Positions 44,688-56,517 of a DNA stretch of 58,000 nucleotides are shown here, piece after piece (within the stretch, counting starts at the first letter, position 1; each line of letters begins with the position of its first letter). Source of the DNA: Adiantum capillus-veneris (Eukaryota; Streptophyta; Polypodiopsida; Polypodiales; Pteridaceae); assembly GCA_014529385.2 (NCBI GenBank), contig CM043960.1:76225910-76283909 (forward strand), written 5' to 3'. The notes under the pieces are model-generated. The model did not search any database and was not told the DNA's origin. It saw only the letters and a program-made list of their open reading frames with translations. A program made the position numbers and the translations under genes.

Positions 44688-44732
<45 letters not shown>
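44636..44732. repeat. Compound microsatellite (GAGT)n-(GT)n-(GA)n
   Basis: GAGT units at about 44638-44653 pass into a GT run (to about 44672), then GTTT units, then a GA run (about 44693-44732). Confidence 0.95.
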
Positions 44733-44736
<4 letters not shown>

Positions 44737-46837
44737 ACCAAGCATCATCCCCCTTTTGCAGCATACGATAATAGCAGCTTCAAATCTATGGCCTCACCAT
44801 GTATATGTCTTCTAAGCTTGTAGCAGTATGTCTTGGACGGCAGCTTCTGATCATCATGCTTGCAGAATTGCCACTATACTTTGTGGTCTCACCTATATCG
44901 CCATGCGGACCATCATTAAGCCCCTTATCTGGCGCATTTCGACTATGCAAGGCAGCTGATGTCCAACTTTGGTTTCCTTCTTCTGACCTTGCCATCTAGC
45001 TAGCAGCTCGAGATTGAAGCATCGGCCCTATGACCAACGGATTGGGCTAGCATGCTTGCCTTGAAGACCACGATCCATAACCTTTGAACGATCTACATTT
45101 ACTATCTGCTATGCAGGTTACCTTGTGCGCCATCATCTCCTCGTCTCATACCTGTTGTGACATGGCATCGTTGCCTACATATTTGTAGGTCACCACCACC
45201 ATTGGATTGCATGTACTTATGGCACTTGCATCAAACCACACCATCCATCTCCCCACGAGTCCACATGTGCCATGGAAACTCCCTAATTATTGAGCACCAC
45301 AAAAACACTTCTTTATCAAAGTTGGCGCACCACTTTGCTCGATGCCTTGATGAGAGTGCATAGCAAATTTTATTTGTTTAGCTAGATGTGAGCATACTGC
45401 ATTTTAGGGATAGCCTTCAACTATTACATCACTTATATTGATCCACAACTCCACCAACATCCTTGAGGTGTTCTTGCCTTACGTACATGCATAATTAGAC
45501 CCCAAGCAAGAGAACCAAAAGTTTGGTAGGTAGAGCATGCATTGTTGTAACAGATACGAAAAGGTTTTTGTAGATTTGTTCAATATATATAAGGTGATGT
45601 AGTGAAGAGCAAACGCGAGAGAGTGAGAGGGGGCCAAGGGAATTAGTGGAATCAGAAAGTGTGCAGATCTCGATCTGCAAAAGCTCTGTAGTTAGAGTTG
45701 GTTGATGGTGAGCTGTTGAAGGGAAGCGCAGAATCACGAATGGAATTGAGCCTTGAGATGTGACTCCACTCTTAGGGGCTTCATTTATGGTGGACTTTGT
45801 ACCATATCAACAACCTCCACATCAATCAAATGTCCGTCGATTGCACCAGAGTAGCTGAACTGTTGAGAATTGATCATTGCACTCAAATTATGTTGTTGTA
45901 CTTGTAAATGCTGCAACATCTGCATCGACAAAGCTAGCACTTTGATACTTGCTTGCAATGGGAATGGTACTTTATAGATATGTCTCACTTGTATATCAAT
46001 TATAGTGTAACCTATTCATTTCTTTCTCAAAATAGAGACTGCTCTCCAGTTTTTTTGGCCTCTGATCACCCTCCGACGGTCCCTCCCTTGCATTACTTGT
46101 AGATGAAAGCTTATCTCTCAGATGGCTTCACAAGCCGCTGTTGTTGTGCATGTTATCGAAGAGCATGCCAGCATTGAGTAATGAAGAGAGTGTAGGTAGA
46201 GGTAGCAAATGCAAGGACGGTAACCATAGCCGCTTCAACAGAGGGGAGAGAGACTACAAATTCGCATCGATGGGACCTTCGAGGTGGTGCTTCTCAGTAT
46301 GCGCTTGTGCACCCTAATTTTGCCCCACACAACAAGCACAATAAGTTTTGGACAAATTCTCACAATAATTCTCACATTTGACTTACCTCAACATCATGAA
46401 CTTCTGTGAGGGAGGCACCACATACCTAGCTAGGTATGCGATGCCTCTCGAGCAGAAGCTCATGATGTTATGCATTGTATGAAAAACACTCAAAAGCACT
46501 CTGTTTTCCTACATGATAAAATTTCTAAATCATCTTGTGTTAATTTAAGGTTGCCGATTTATCAAATGAACTGCCGTCGTAAGTTGCAAGAGGGCACTTT
46601 GCAGGGCCACCTTTCAGGCTCCACGCTTCTCTCCCTCCCTCTATACCAGCTGCTATGCAAATTGCAGCTTTTAGGGGTGCAATGCAAGCAGCAATCCTCG
46701 CAAAAAAACGAGGCCAAAAGGCGCATTCCCAAACAGCATATCACACTAATCACAATGCACGAGGGAAACCGTTCTCAGAGACTACGAGGCAAAACTAGAT
46801 GTACAGGTCTACAAGAACGTCTATTAGACTAATACGC

Positions 46838-46876
<39 letters not shown>

Positions 46877-47580
46877 ATGGTCCTCTTACAGCAGGGAAGA
46901 GTAGGTGGACATGAAAAGGTTGCAATAGCCGCAGCTGCTTCACCAATTTTCAACATTTTTAACGTGAAGCTATTTGACTCGCATGCTATCTTTACAACAT
47001 GATTGTTCAAGAGTGGATCCCTAAGTAGCTTGTGTGCATTCATGGCCGTCACAAATCCCTTAGCATAGGCGTCCAGTCCTTGCCGAGGTCCTTGCTAGGA
47101 CAAACAAGTACGCACTTCTTGGAAGCTGATTATGATAGGGCGATAGCGGTGGCCATTGCGAAGGGGTGCATCGAAAGTAAGCAGCTTGAAGGAATGCAGA
47201 GGAGCAGGGTTACAGGTTATACGTATGGAGGGGGTATTCGAAGGCAATGCTGGGGGGTGGATGATGCAGGAGGATACGAGGGCCACGAAGTAGCCAGGGT
47301 AGGCTGACATGAGATTTTGAGCAGAGAAGGAACCCTACAGGTCCGTCGTGACCACCCTCTCCATGTGGCCCCTTAGCACTTCCACCACTACGTGTACCAT
47401 CTTTGCACCCTGGCAGTTGCCCATCGCCCCCTCTGTGTGTGTGTGTGTCTATATAGTGTCTCCTCTCTCCCTCTCTATAAGCAGCACCTTTCGCCCTCGC
47501 CGACCCCCTCTCTCTCTTCTCTCTCTCAAAAGTCACTACATGGCTCTCGACTCTAGCGCGCCTAGAATATCATCATTCTT
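44733..47580. other. Unassigned, no gene recognised
   Basis: It holds a CT microsatellite at 46841-46876, a short GT tract near 47433-47446, and many short unrelated frames. The minus frame at 45785-45988 has a Gln-rich stretch (MLQHLQVQQHNL) but was not recognised. No transposon core domains were found. Confidence 0.4.
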
Positions 47581-48141
47581 TTAAGTGAGTGTATGCCACA
47601 ATGAGTGCCCACTAAGTTATTTACCAATTAAAAAAATTACGTATTTAAAAAAAAAAATCTCCCTTTTTCACTAACAAAAAGGGAACACATCACTATGGCC
47701 TTTAACCCTTTGGGCAGGCCAAAACACTTTCGGCTCTTTTAGTCGTGCATGTCACGTGTGCCTTTGTCCCTCCTCCGCCTCATCCTTGCACACCCTCCTT
47801 CGCCTCTTGCTTGCGCTACCTCCCCTCTCTCCAATATTCGAGAAAAAACATTTTTCCAAACATTTTAAGTGAGTGTATGCCACAATGAGTGCCCACTAAG
47901 TTATTTACCAATTAAAAAAATTACGTATTTAAAAAAAAAAATCTCCCTTTTTCACTAACAAAAAGGGAACACATCACTATGGCCTTTAACCCTTTGGGCA
48001 GGCCAAAACACTTTCGGCTCTTTTAGTCGTGCATGTCACGTGTGCCTTTGTCCCTCCTCCACCTCATCCTTGCACACCCTCCTTCGCCTCTTGCTTGCGC
48101 TACCTCCCCTCTCTCCAATATTCGAGAAAAAACATTTTTCC
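47581..48141. repeat. 284-base tandem duplication, almost identical copies
   Basis: Copies 47581-47864 and 47865-48141. Over the shared length I see a single substitution (CTCCGCC versus CTCCACC), including the long A runs. The copies share AAGTGAGTGTATGCCACAAT at the start and TATTCGAGAAAAAACATTTT at the end. Confidence 0.95.
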
Positions 48142-50360
48142 TGGAATTTGCCAATAGGAACTTTTAGAAAATTAGGTTATTTTTTCAGGATTTTTCTCTA
48201 TTTTGGAGCATAATTTCTCCTTTTCTCATTGCTTTCAAATGACATTTTTTATATTGAAAACGACACGATATTAAGCCGGGACACATTTTTCCCAAACAAT
48301 GCCTCTCTCCCTCCACCACGCCTCCCCCCCCCCCCCCTCCCCTTCGTTTTATTTTCGTTTTCTTTCATTGACAACACCGAATCGACATTGATTCTCCTCT
48401 TACTTTCTTTTTTAAGAAACATTCGCACATACTCACTGCACAACGCCAAGGATAGAGCAACAATGCTCGGGATAAATGTTTTTCTAAAAATTGTGTGAGG
48501 GCTATACCCAGACTCGACCCTACTCACCTCCCTTAGTCCTCCAGACCGTTCCAGGGAATGACGTAGATCTATCTGTTGTGCAGGTATCCCTCCCACTTGG
48601 GACCGACACTTAGACAGGACTCCAACCTATCTCGAATGCTAACCCAAGGGGCTACATCCCTTCATTCAATGATTCTATCCGCTTCTCATAATCAATCTTT
48701 CTGTGACAGCCTTCCGCACCCAAAATCGTGGTCCTTAGTCTTGATTCTCTTGATCTTTAACTTGAGGATCTTCTCTTGCTTTCCTGTTCTCCCTTGGATC
48801 ATGGCGATAACCCCTTTTTCCTGATAAGTAAGCATGGCAGTTATCACTTTCTCCTAGGAAGAGGGATCTTGTAATCCTACCTGGTCTCGCTCGTCCCCGA
48901 TTACCCATTTTTATCCTACGTAGTCCTAGCGTTTAACATAAAAATTTTAAATCAAAATCCGGCCATCTGACCCTCCAGATCCACCCACCCACCGAACCAT
49001 TTCATGAAATTCCCTTCCCGAGGTAGTACTTAACTAGTCCAAAATCAGGAAAGACGTCTTTCAAACATTGTCAGACAATAAGCAGCATGCAAACTGTTCC
49101 ATACCCTTGTTCAGGGAAATTCATCTGGTTGTTCCTACCAGATCTTTATTTAGAAACTTTTAAATTCATTTCCTTTCCTTTATCTGCTATAATTAGCTTG
49201 TAACTAGTTTCCTAACTAATCATGCAACACATTTAGTTTCAACCAATTCATCCTACCTCCCCATTCAGGCCAAGATAATCGATTACAAGCCATCAAAATG
49301 GCAGCACCTTCACAATATTTCTTATAATTCAGTGTTTGGGAAAGGCCAATCAAGTAATTTAATCATTCCTTCATAAGCATTTTATTTCGAGAAATATAGC
49401 ACCATCTGGTGACAGATGCACAGGATAGCCCCTATATTCCTAGCCTTTCCAATTTCTCTTTAAGCAACCAAGTCGAACAAATTTCCTTACTTAAATTCAC
49501 ATCATCCTCCTTGAGTATAACCTTCTCATCCAACTATTGGCATCAGGACATACCCGGATTATGGCCGATTTCCAATAAGATACCGCGGGTACTTCACCTG
49601 GCCGGGTAAAAATAAAACAAACCCATTTATCCCTTATCCCTCGTACATGAATGACCTAGGTATAACAACTTGTCGGTTATTCTGCCCTAGCCGAAAAGGG
49701 CCAATCTTCGACAAGTTCCCCAAGAGAATCCTCTCAATGGGCCGGCTTTTCAATCAAATTGACCCCAAGAAGATCCATCTTGGTTCCCGGTCATTTCCAG
49801 ACAATCTTCAAAACTACTAGTTAAATCTATGTTTTGCAATGGGCTATCCTTATCACCTCTCGAGATTCCTTTTCAACTCCTAGTTGGTAATTTCTATGTT
49901 CATTCATTTATCAACTTTAATTCCTACTTTCATTAATTATCTACCAGCCAAGTTTATTTAGAAAATACAAGCGAGTTTTTGCCATAGACATTTGATGGTT
50001 AATGTCTCTTCGAAAATGCCAACTTTTTAAGTTCAATACCCGTTTTGTTGATTCCCAGGTTTTTGCAATCCTTTGCCATCCATGGGGCATCTCCATGGAA
50101 GCTTATAGAGTTTTCGGTTCAAACAACACGGAGATCAATTCCGCAAAGTTATCCCCTATCTCCTCCATTCCGTATTTGCAAACAAACTTGAAATTGAAAA
50201 CTTTAGAAATACTCTTCAATACCAAAAATTGAACTACTTCTATCGAGCTTAGATAACTACTCTTTTCTTATGGTACCTAGCTTTCCATTTTAGGAAGCTA
50301 GAAGGTCATCCTATAATTTATGACTTTTCGAGCTTTCCATTAAAGCTTAAACTTAAAATA

Positions 50361-50940
50361 CAAGGTAGTCACTAAAGCTTACACCTAAAAGCAAAGTTAC
50401 CATTAATGCTTAGCTTAAGAGTGCAAATCTACCTTTGAAGCTTAACTGTATGATGCATAGATGCTCTTATCACTTGACCCTAATTGCGAGGTTTCCATTA
50501 AAGCTTAAAACCTAAAAATGCAAGGTAATCACTAAAGCTTACATCTAAGTGCAAAGTTACCATTAAAGCTTAGCTTACGAGTGCAAATCTACCTTTGAAG
50601 CTTAACTTTATGATGCATAGATACTCTTATCACTTAACCCTAATTGCAAGGTTTCCATTAAAGCCTAGCTTACGAGTGAAAATCTACTTTTGAAGCTTAA
50701 CTTTATGATGCGTAGATACTCTTATCACTTAACCCTAATTGCAAGGTTTCCATTAAAGCTTAAAACCTAAAAATGCAAGGTAATCACTAAAGCTTACATC
50801 TAAGTGCAAAGTTACCATTAAAGCTTAGCTTATGAGTGAAAATCTACCTTTGAAGCGTAATTTAGTGATGCATAACTACTATTAATACTTAACCCTAATT
50901 GCAAGGTTACCATTAAAGCTTAAACTTAAAATGATGCACA
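50361..50940. repeat. Tandem repeat within LTR, units of about 125-160 bases
   Basis: About four units built from phrases such as CACTAAAGCTTACA.CTAA, TTACCATTAAAGCTTAGCTT, TACCTTTGAAGCTTAACTTT and AACCCTAATTGCAAGGTTTC. Unit length varies because some units lack the middle segment. Confidence 0.85.
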
Positions 50941-51316
50941 TAAACATTCCTAGTATTAAAACGCATGGATTAATAATCTTACTAGAAATGAAGATTACCT
51001 TCTCTAAGCAAGTGGGAAGTGGGGTTGAAGTCCTTCTTGAAGAGATGTGATGCTCAAAAAGGAAGGAAAGGGATTTAGGATGAAGAGGAAGTAGAGAGGA
51101 GCTTCTTCACAAAACCCTCAAGGGTTTGGCCTTCGAGAGAGGGAGAGAGTTGAGGGTTTGGTCTTCAAGAGAGGAAGAGAGTTAGAGCAAGGTTTAATGG
51201 AAACCTTGATTTACTTAAGCATAGTCTTGAGCATGGCAAGTATACAAGTAGCTTAGCAATATATGTGTGTCTAAAATTACAAAGGAGAGAGGGTGCTTAT
51301 ATAGGAAATGGTGGGT

Positions 51317-51505
51317 GGAATTCTCTTCTCAATTCCTATTGGATCCCAATTTCTCTTCTCAATTCCTATTGGGACCCAATTCTCTTCTCAATTCCTATTG
51401 GACCCCAAATTCTCTTCTTAAATGCTATTGGACCCCAAATTCTCTTCTCAAATGCTATTGGACCCCAATTCTCTTCTTAATTCCTATTGGACCCCAATTT
51501 TTCTT
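51317..51505. repeat. Minisatellite, about 30-base units
   Basis: Six to seven units of TTCTCTTCTCAATTCCTATT plus GGACCCCAA, with AATGC and AATTCC variants. Confidence 0.9.
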
Positions 51506-51966
51506 CTTAGGTCTTATCCTTTAACTTTATCTTTCAATTTAGTTAGTCCCTTTTTTCTCCTAGTTCTCGATCAAGATTAGTTCCCACGCAGCTTTTGATG
51601 AAGAAGTATAAAAATAATCTTAATCTTAAAGGAAAAATATACGGATGACGTAATTTCTTATTTGAAATATCCTTGTCTTTTCATTCTGGAGTAAAGTCTC
51701 GTTGTCCGTATAACTTCTTTGTTGGTCTTACTTTTTCTAAATTATTTTCTAGGCCGAAAAATTTCTGAATGGCTCTAGGGTTTAGGGAGGGACCTTACAA
51801 ACTCCCCAACAAAAAGAAAGGGTTGTCCTCGTCTCGAGACATGCTTTGGAGAGTAGACAGACTCCATCTTTGGTCTACTTATGATTGAACATGGTTAGTA
51901 ACTTTAGGGTATTTGGATTAAAGGATAGTGAAGCTGGTATGGACCTTGAATAATACACTTCTCTTC

Positions 51967-51992
51967 CATATATATATATATATATATATATA
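51967..51992. repeat. TA microsatellite
   Basis: Pure TA run in the internal region of the long-LTR element. Confidence 0.95.
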
Positions 51993-52746
51993 GCGTTAAA
52001 TCAAAAAGTCTTAATCATAAAGAAGTCTTCATGACTCGGGGTTACTTTAATTACTGAGTGTGATCTTACTCAACTAGGTATTTTCCTTTGATGTAACCGG
52101 ATTGTGTTTGTCTTGTGAGGTCTGAAGATCATTCCTTCACTTCGCTCTCTATCTAGCCTCAATACGCTTTGTAAAAATCTTACCATTCTTACCTAGACTT
52201 TAACCTTTTTTCGTTTTGAGTGTTGACTCATTTCTCTATTGATATCATCCAACTACTACCATGTTCTTGACAGTTAAAGGATTTCATACTGATCTTGTAA
52301 TTAATCTTGCAATATCTCCTCTCTTTGTGTACCCAATTTATTTTCTCCATCCTTATTTCTCTTATGTCTATAGCTTACTGTCTCATCTTTCACTTGGTAA
52401 TCAGATATTTCACGTATCATAACAACTAGACTTGTAAAACACCATAGACGATTTGAATCTCAAAAGAATTGTCTGACTAGAGATGCTTGAACTCCATAAG
52501 TATGATGATTGATTACATCCGCATAAAAATTTCATCAAAAGTGCCATCGATATCTTGAAGAATAATTATAAGTTGTTCCGAAGAACCAACCAAAAATATA
52601 ATCAAGGGTTTGGACAAAAGGGAGATATTGATTTGATTCCAAAAGGTCTACAATATCTGAATGCAAGATTACAGAATTTCCCTAGCTTTAAGGAGCTGCG
52701 TTTGGGTTTGACTCTGAGGAGAACTTGTTTGCCTTCGCTAAAGCTT

Positions 52747-53428
52747 CTAGCGGATGCGGTGAAGATCAGCGTAGCTCTTCTGCCTATCACTAGCTCTCTT
52801 CAGGTTGTCTCTAATGACTAGAAGTTGATGATCTATCTCTTCTAGGGTAGACTTAGTAGCAGGATCATGAAGAGCTGGGTCGGCTAATCGAAGAGGGACT
52901 AAACATTCCTGACCATACAGGGCTTTAAAGGGTGACATTCCGAGGCTACGATGGTGAGAAAAGTTATAAGCAAACTCAAATAGGGAAAGAAACTTGATCC
53001 ATTGTTGGGGCTGTTGGTTGCAGTATGCTCAAAGCATATCTTCAATGACTTGATTCACTCGCTCAGTTTGACCATCAGTCTCCATATGATATACTGAGCT
53101 GAGGTTCACTTGGGTACCCAGAGATCGAAACATGGCTTGCCAAAACTTTAGAAGTAAATTTGGGATCCCGATCACTGATGATTCTTGCAGGGATTCCATG
53201 TAATCTTACTACCTCTTTGACAAAGACTTGAGCTCTGTCGATAGCAGTGGCTGTCTGCTTGACTGGAATTAGATGAGCCACCTTAGTGAGCTTATCTACT
53301 ACAACAAAAATAGAATCATAATTTCCAGTTGTCTTTGGAAGACCATGACAAAGTCCATACTCAGACATTCCCACTTCATTTGAGGAATATCTAGGGGCTG
53401 CTGCTTTCCAGATAGTAAAGAAGACCAT
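52747..53428 (-). pseudogene. Gypsy integrase pieces
   Basis: The minus frame 53428-53075 has YDSIFVVVDKLTKVAHLIPV, then ARIISDRDPKFTSK (second catalytic Asp), then becomes unreadable. The frame 52938-52747 has MSPFKALYGQECLVPL and RASDRQKSYAD, the region after the core. The third catalytic block lies in the damaged gap. Confidence 0.85.
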
Positions 53429-55420
53429 CTGTTAAGGTATAGTGTGTTCCCTCGGGTTTTGAGCTTGAATCTCTTGAAGAAGAGGTCTAAAATAGGGGTC
53501 TACCTTAATTTCTTGTTGAACTTTCTCGGGTAAGAAGAGCTAAGGATTGAATTAGTCAGGGTTGATGAGGACACGATTGCTAGTCAAGGGGTCTTGAGTC
53601 TATTGAAGGCAGCATTTCTCCCAACAAAAAAAGAAAGAGATTTCCTCAATTCGAATAAAATACATAATTGATGAAGTTTCTTGGATACGTTTTGCGACTT
53701 AACTTCTTGTTAACGCTTTCCACTTGAATTCTCTCTTACACTTCTTCATCCCAAAAATCTGCTAATATAATATTGGAGTCATGGGAAATCTTTCTTAATA
53801 AGCTATCTTCTTGAATAAATCATTACGTTTGTGGATTCTTCCATACGCTATTTCCTCTTTATAAGCTACTGGTAATCCCTTCTTTATTAGCACTTGTTAT
53901 CCTCTTATTTTTCCGACTTCACTCTCTTGTAACTTAGTCATTTTCTTATCTGATGGCGTCTTGGCAAGAAGACTTGGTTCTTCCTGTATGCATCTCTCAC
54001 TTGCAGAGTGCAGATGAGGCACTTAAAAGACAGTTCTTAGAGCGATACAAAGATCTCTTCTTTCCTCAGTCAAATTCTTGTGTTGGCCAAACGATATGGA
54101 AGACATGGCGACATCTCACAAGAGTGACTCTCTGGGGTAGAGACCATTTTCGCAACAATACCAGACTTGTTATGGTTACAGCGCCTCTGGGACTTGGCCC
54201 TCGATACTACTGCGTCAAAAGGACACGAGATCCTGGGTTCTCCGCAAGGTTGTTCTTGCTTGTGCAATTTATCCCCCATTCTAAAATTTGTCTTGATACC
54301 ATCTGGAGTCTTCCTCTTAGAGGTCCCTTTCTTTTCTCAGTTCATACCCGAGAAATTGCTCAAGCTATTTTTCGTAGAAGCATTCCAAAGGGTGAGCGTC
54401 CTAACATGTGCGGCGCTTGCGATACTTGGTTCTGTGACAATATATTAGAGGATCTTCATGAGTTGTAAACTTTCTTGCCTCTGCGTAATTACTTCATGCC
54501 TCCCTTGTAATTATTTTTGGCTTTAATTGAAGAAATAACCCTTTTGGAAAAAATGAGTATTGTCAGTATTTCCTTTTCTTCAAATGTCAGTCTCTCTTCT
54601 TCAATTGTCAATGAGTTTTTAATGACTTCTCTTTATTGTGTACTTTTAATTTCTGCAAATGGTCTTTCGTCTACAATAGTCTTGAGTAAAGATTCCCACT
54701 TTAAAGTTCTTGGCTAACTCATAAATTTGCTTTCTTATTCTTCTCAAGTCTTTGAATGATCCGCAGAATTTGTGAGCTTATCTCTTGCACTTTCCCATCT
54801 TTAAGGGATTTCTTTTGGTCGGACTTAAAAAAAAAACACTTGGTCATCACTTGCACTCTTAAGATTCTTTCTTAGGACTTGCAATTTTGGCAATCCAATT
54901 CTTCACTTGATTAAAAAAAAATCCTTCTGTCTCAAGATTATCTTAGTACGATTTACAGTAATCTTGAATTCTCATGAAGTCCTAACAATAGAAAACTTGG
55001 AAAATCTACATCTCTTACGCTCAACAAGACTTCTTCAATTCAGTGGATAAGTACTCAATTTTTCATTGTATTGATGTAAACAAAAATGCCATCCTTGCCA
55101 TTCCATGTAATCTTCCAATCTTGATAAATTCCAACCTTAATAAATCTCTCCTTTATGAGCTTCCTAAAATGTTCCAGCATAGCGAGCCTTCGCTCTAGCA
55201 TCACAATTTACATCCTCTCATAGATAATCCGTTGAATCTGTTCTGACAGATCCCAAGCCATCTTGAAAATTTTTGAATAATTTATTGGGACATCAAGACT
55301 TTATTTGGTAATATAATTGAAATTTGGGTGCTAGACTGAGTTGTTTTCCTCTCATGCATTAATCTTAAATCCAAAATTCTAAATTCCAAGGTCAAAGATT
55401 CAAAATTAGGCTCTGATACC
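53429..55420 (-). pseudogene. Degraded internal region of the long-LTR gypsy
   Basis: Minus-strand translation from the primer site gives a possible gag start (AWDLSEQIQRIIYERM at about 55265-55215) that is soon stopped. No readable protease or reverse transcriptase was found over 2 kb, so that part is deleted or decayed. Plus frames such as 53953-54468 are not recognised. Confidence 0.5.
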
Positions 55421-55431
55421 ACTTGTGAGGG
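55421..55431 (-). other. Primer-binding site of the long-LTR gypsy
   Basis: Complement of TGGTATCAGAG, two bases from the LTR end (TGTGAGG, plus strand, 55434). Confidence 0.85.
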
Positions 55432-55433
55432 CT

Positions 55434-56517
55434 ATACCCAGACTCGACCCTACTCACCTCCCTCAGTCCTCCAGACCGTTCCAGGGAATGACGTAGATCT
55501 ATCTACAAGTATCCCTCCCACTTGGGACCGACACTCAAACAAGACTTCAAGCTATCTCGAATGCCAACCCAAGGGGGTACATCTCTTCATTCAATGATTC
55601 TATCCGCTTCTCATAATCAATCTATCTGTGACAGCCTTCCGCACCCAAAATCGTGGTCCTTAGTCTTGATTCTCTTGATCTTTAACTTGAGGATCTTATG
55701 TTGCTTTCTTGTTCTCCCTTGGTTCATGGCGATAACTCCTTTTTTCTGACAAGCAGGCATGACAATTATCACTTTCCCCTAAGAAGAGGGATCTTGCAAT
55801 CCTACCTAGTCTCGCTCATCCCCGATTACCCATTTTTATCCCACGTAGTCCTAGCGTTTAACATAAAAATTTTAAATCAAAATCCGGCCATCTGACCCTC
55901 CAGATCCGTCCACCCACCGAACCATTTCATGAAATTCCCTTCCCGAGGTAGTACTTAACTACTCCAAAATCAGGGAAGACGTCTTTCAAACATTGTCAGA
56001 CAACAAGCAGCATGCAAACTGTTGCATACCCTTGTTCAGGGAAATTCATTTGGTTGTTCCCACCATATCTTTATTTAGAAACTTTTAAATTCATTTCCTT
56101 TCCTTTATCTGCTATAATTAGCTTGTAACTAGTTTCCTAACTAATCATGCAACACATTTAGTTTCAACCAATTCATCCTACCTCCCCATTCAGGCCAAGA
56201 TAATCGATTACAAGCCATCAAAATGGCAGTACCTTCACAATATTTCTTAGAATTCAGTGTTTGGGAAAGGCTCATCAAGTAATTTAATCATTCCTTCCTA
56301 AGCATTTTATTTCGAGAAATATAGCACCATCTGGTGACAGATGCACAGGATAGCCCCTATATTCCTAGCCTTTCCAATTTCCTTTTAAGCAACCAAGTCG
56401 AACAAATTTCCTTAATTAAATTCACATCATCCTCCTTGAGTATAACCTTCTCATCCAACTATTGGCATCATGACATACCCGGATTATGGCCGATTTCCAA
56501 TAAGATACCGTAGGTAC
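55434..56517 (-). repeat. 5' LTR of long-LTR gypsy (interrupted)
   Basis: Matches 48494-49577 with scattered substitutions and short indels. It is cut by the copia LTR starting at 56518. Confidence 0.88.

Larger units (their letters stand above)
48494..51799 (-). repeat. 3' LTR of the long-LTR gypsy (about 3.3 kb)
   Basis: In the element's sense it begins TGTAAGGTCCCTCC (plus 51799 downward) and ends CCTCACA (plus 48494). It contains two tandem-repeat blocks (50361-50940 and 51317-51505). The length depends on the boundary at 51799, which is inferred from the TG start and adjacent purine tract. The first 1.08 kb is confirmed by the second copy. Confidence 0.65.
48494..56517 (-). mobile_element. 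Decayed minus-strand gypsy element with very long LTRs
   Basis: The sequence at 48494-49577 recurs at 55434-56517. The second copy is bordered at its low end by CTCTGATACCA (55421-55431), which on the minus strand is TGGTATCAGAG, a Met-tRNA primer site. That makes it the 5' LTR. The first copy is then the 3' LTR, whose inner end I place at 51799, next to a purine-rich GGGGAG on the minus strand. The internal part (51800-55420) holds degraded integrase pieces and little else. The 5' LTR is cut at 56517 by a copia element, so the full LTR length rests on the 3' copy. Confidence 0.8.

Noticed and set aside
52555-52821. 88-codon plus-strand frame
   Set aside because: Antisense to the gypsy integrase fragment at 52747-52938 and neighbouring degraded sequence.
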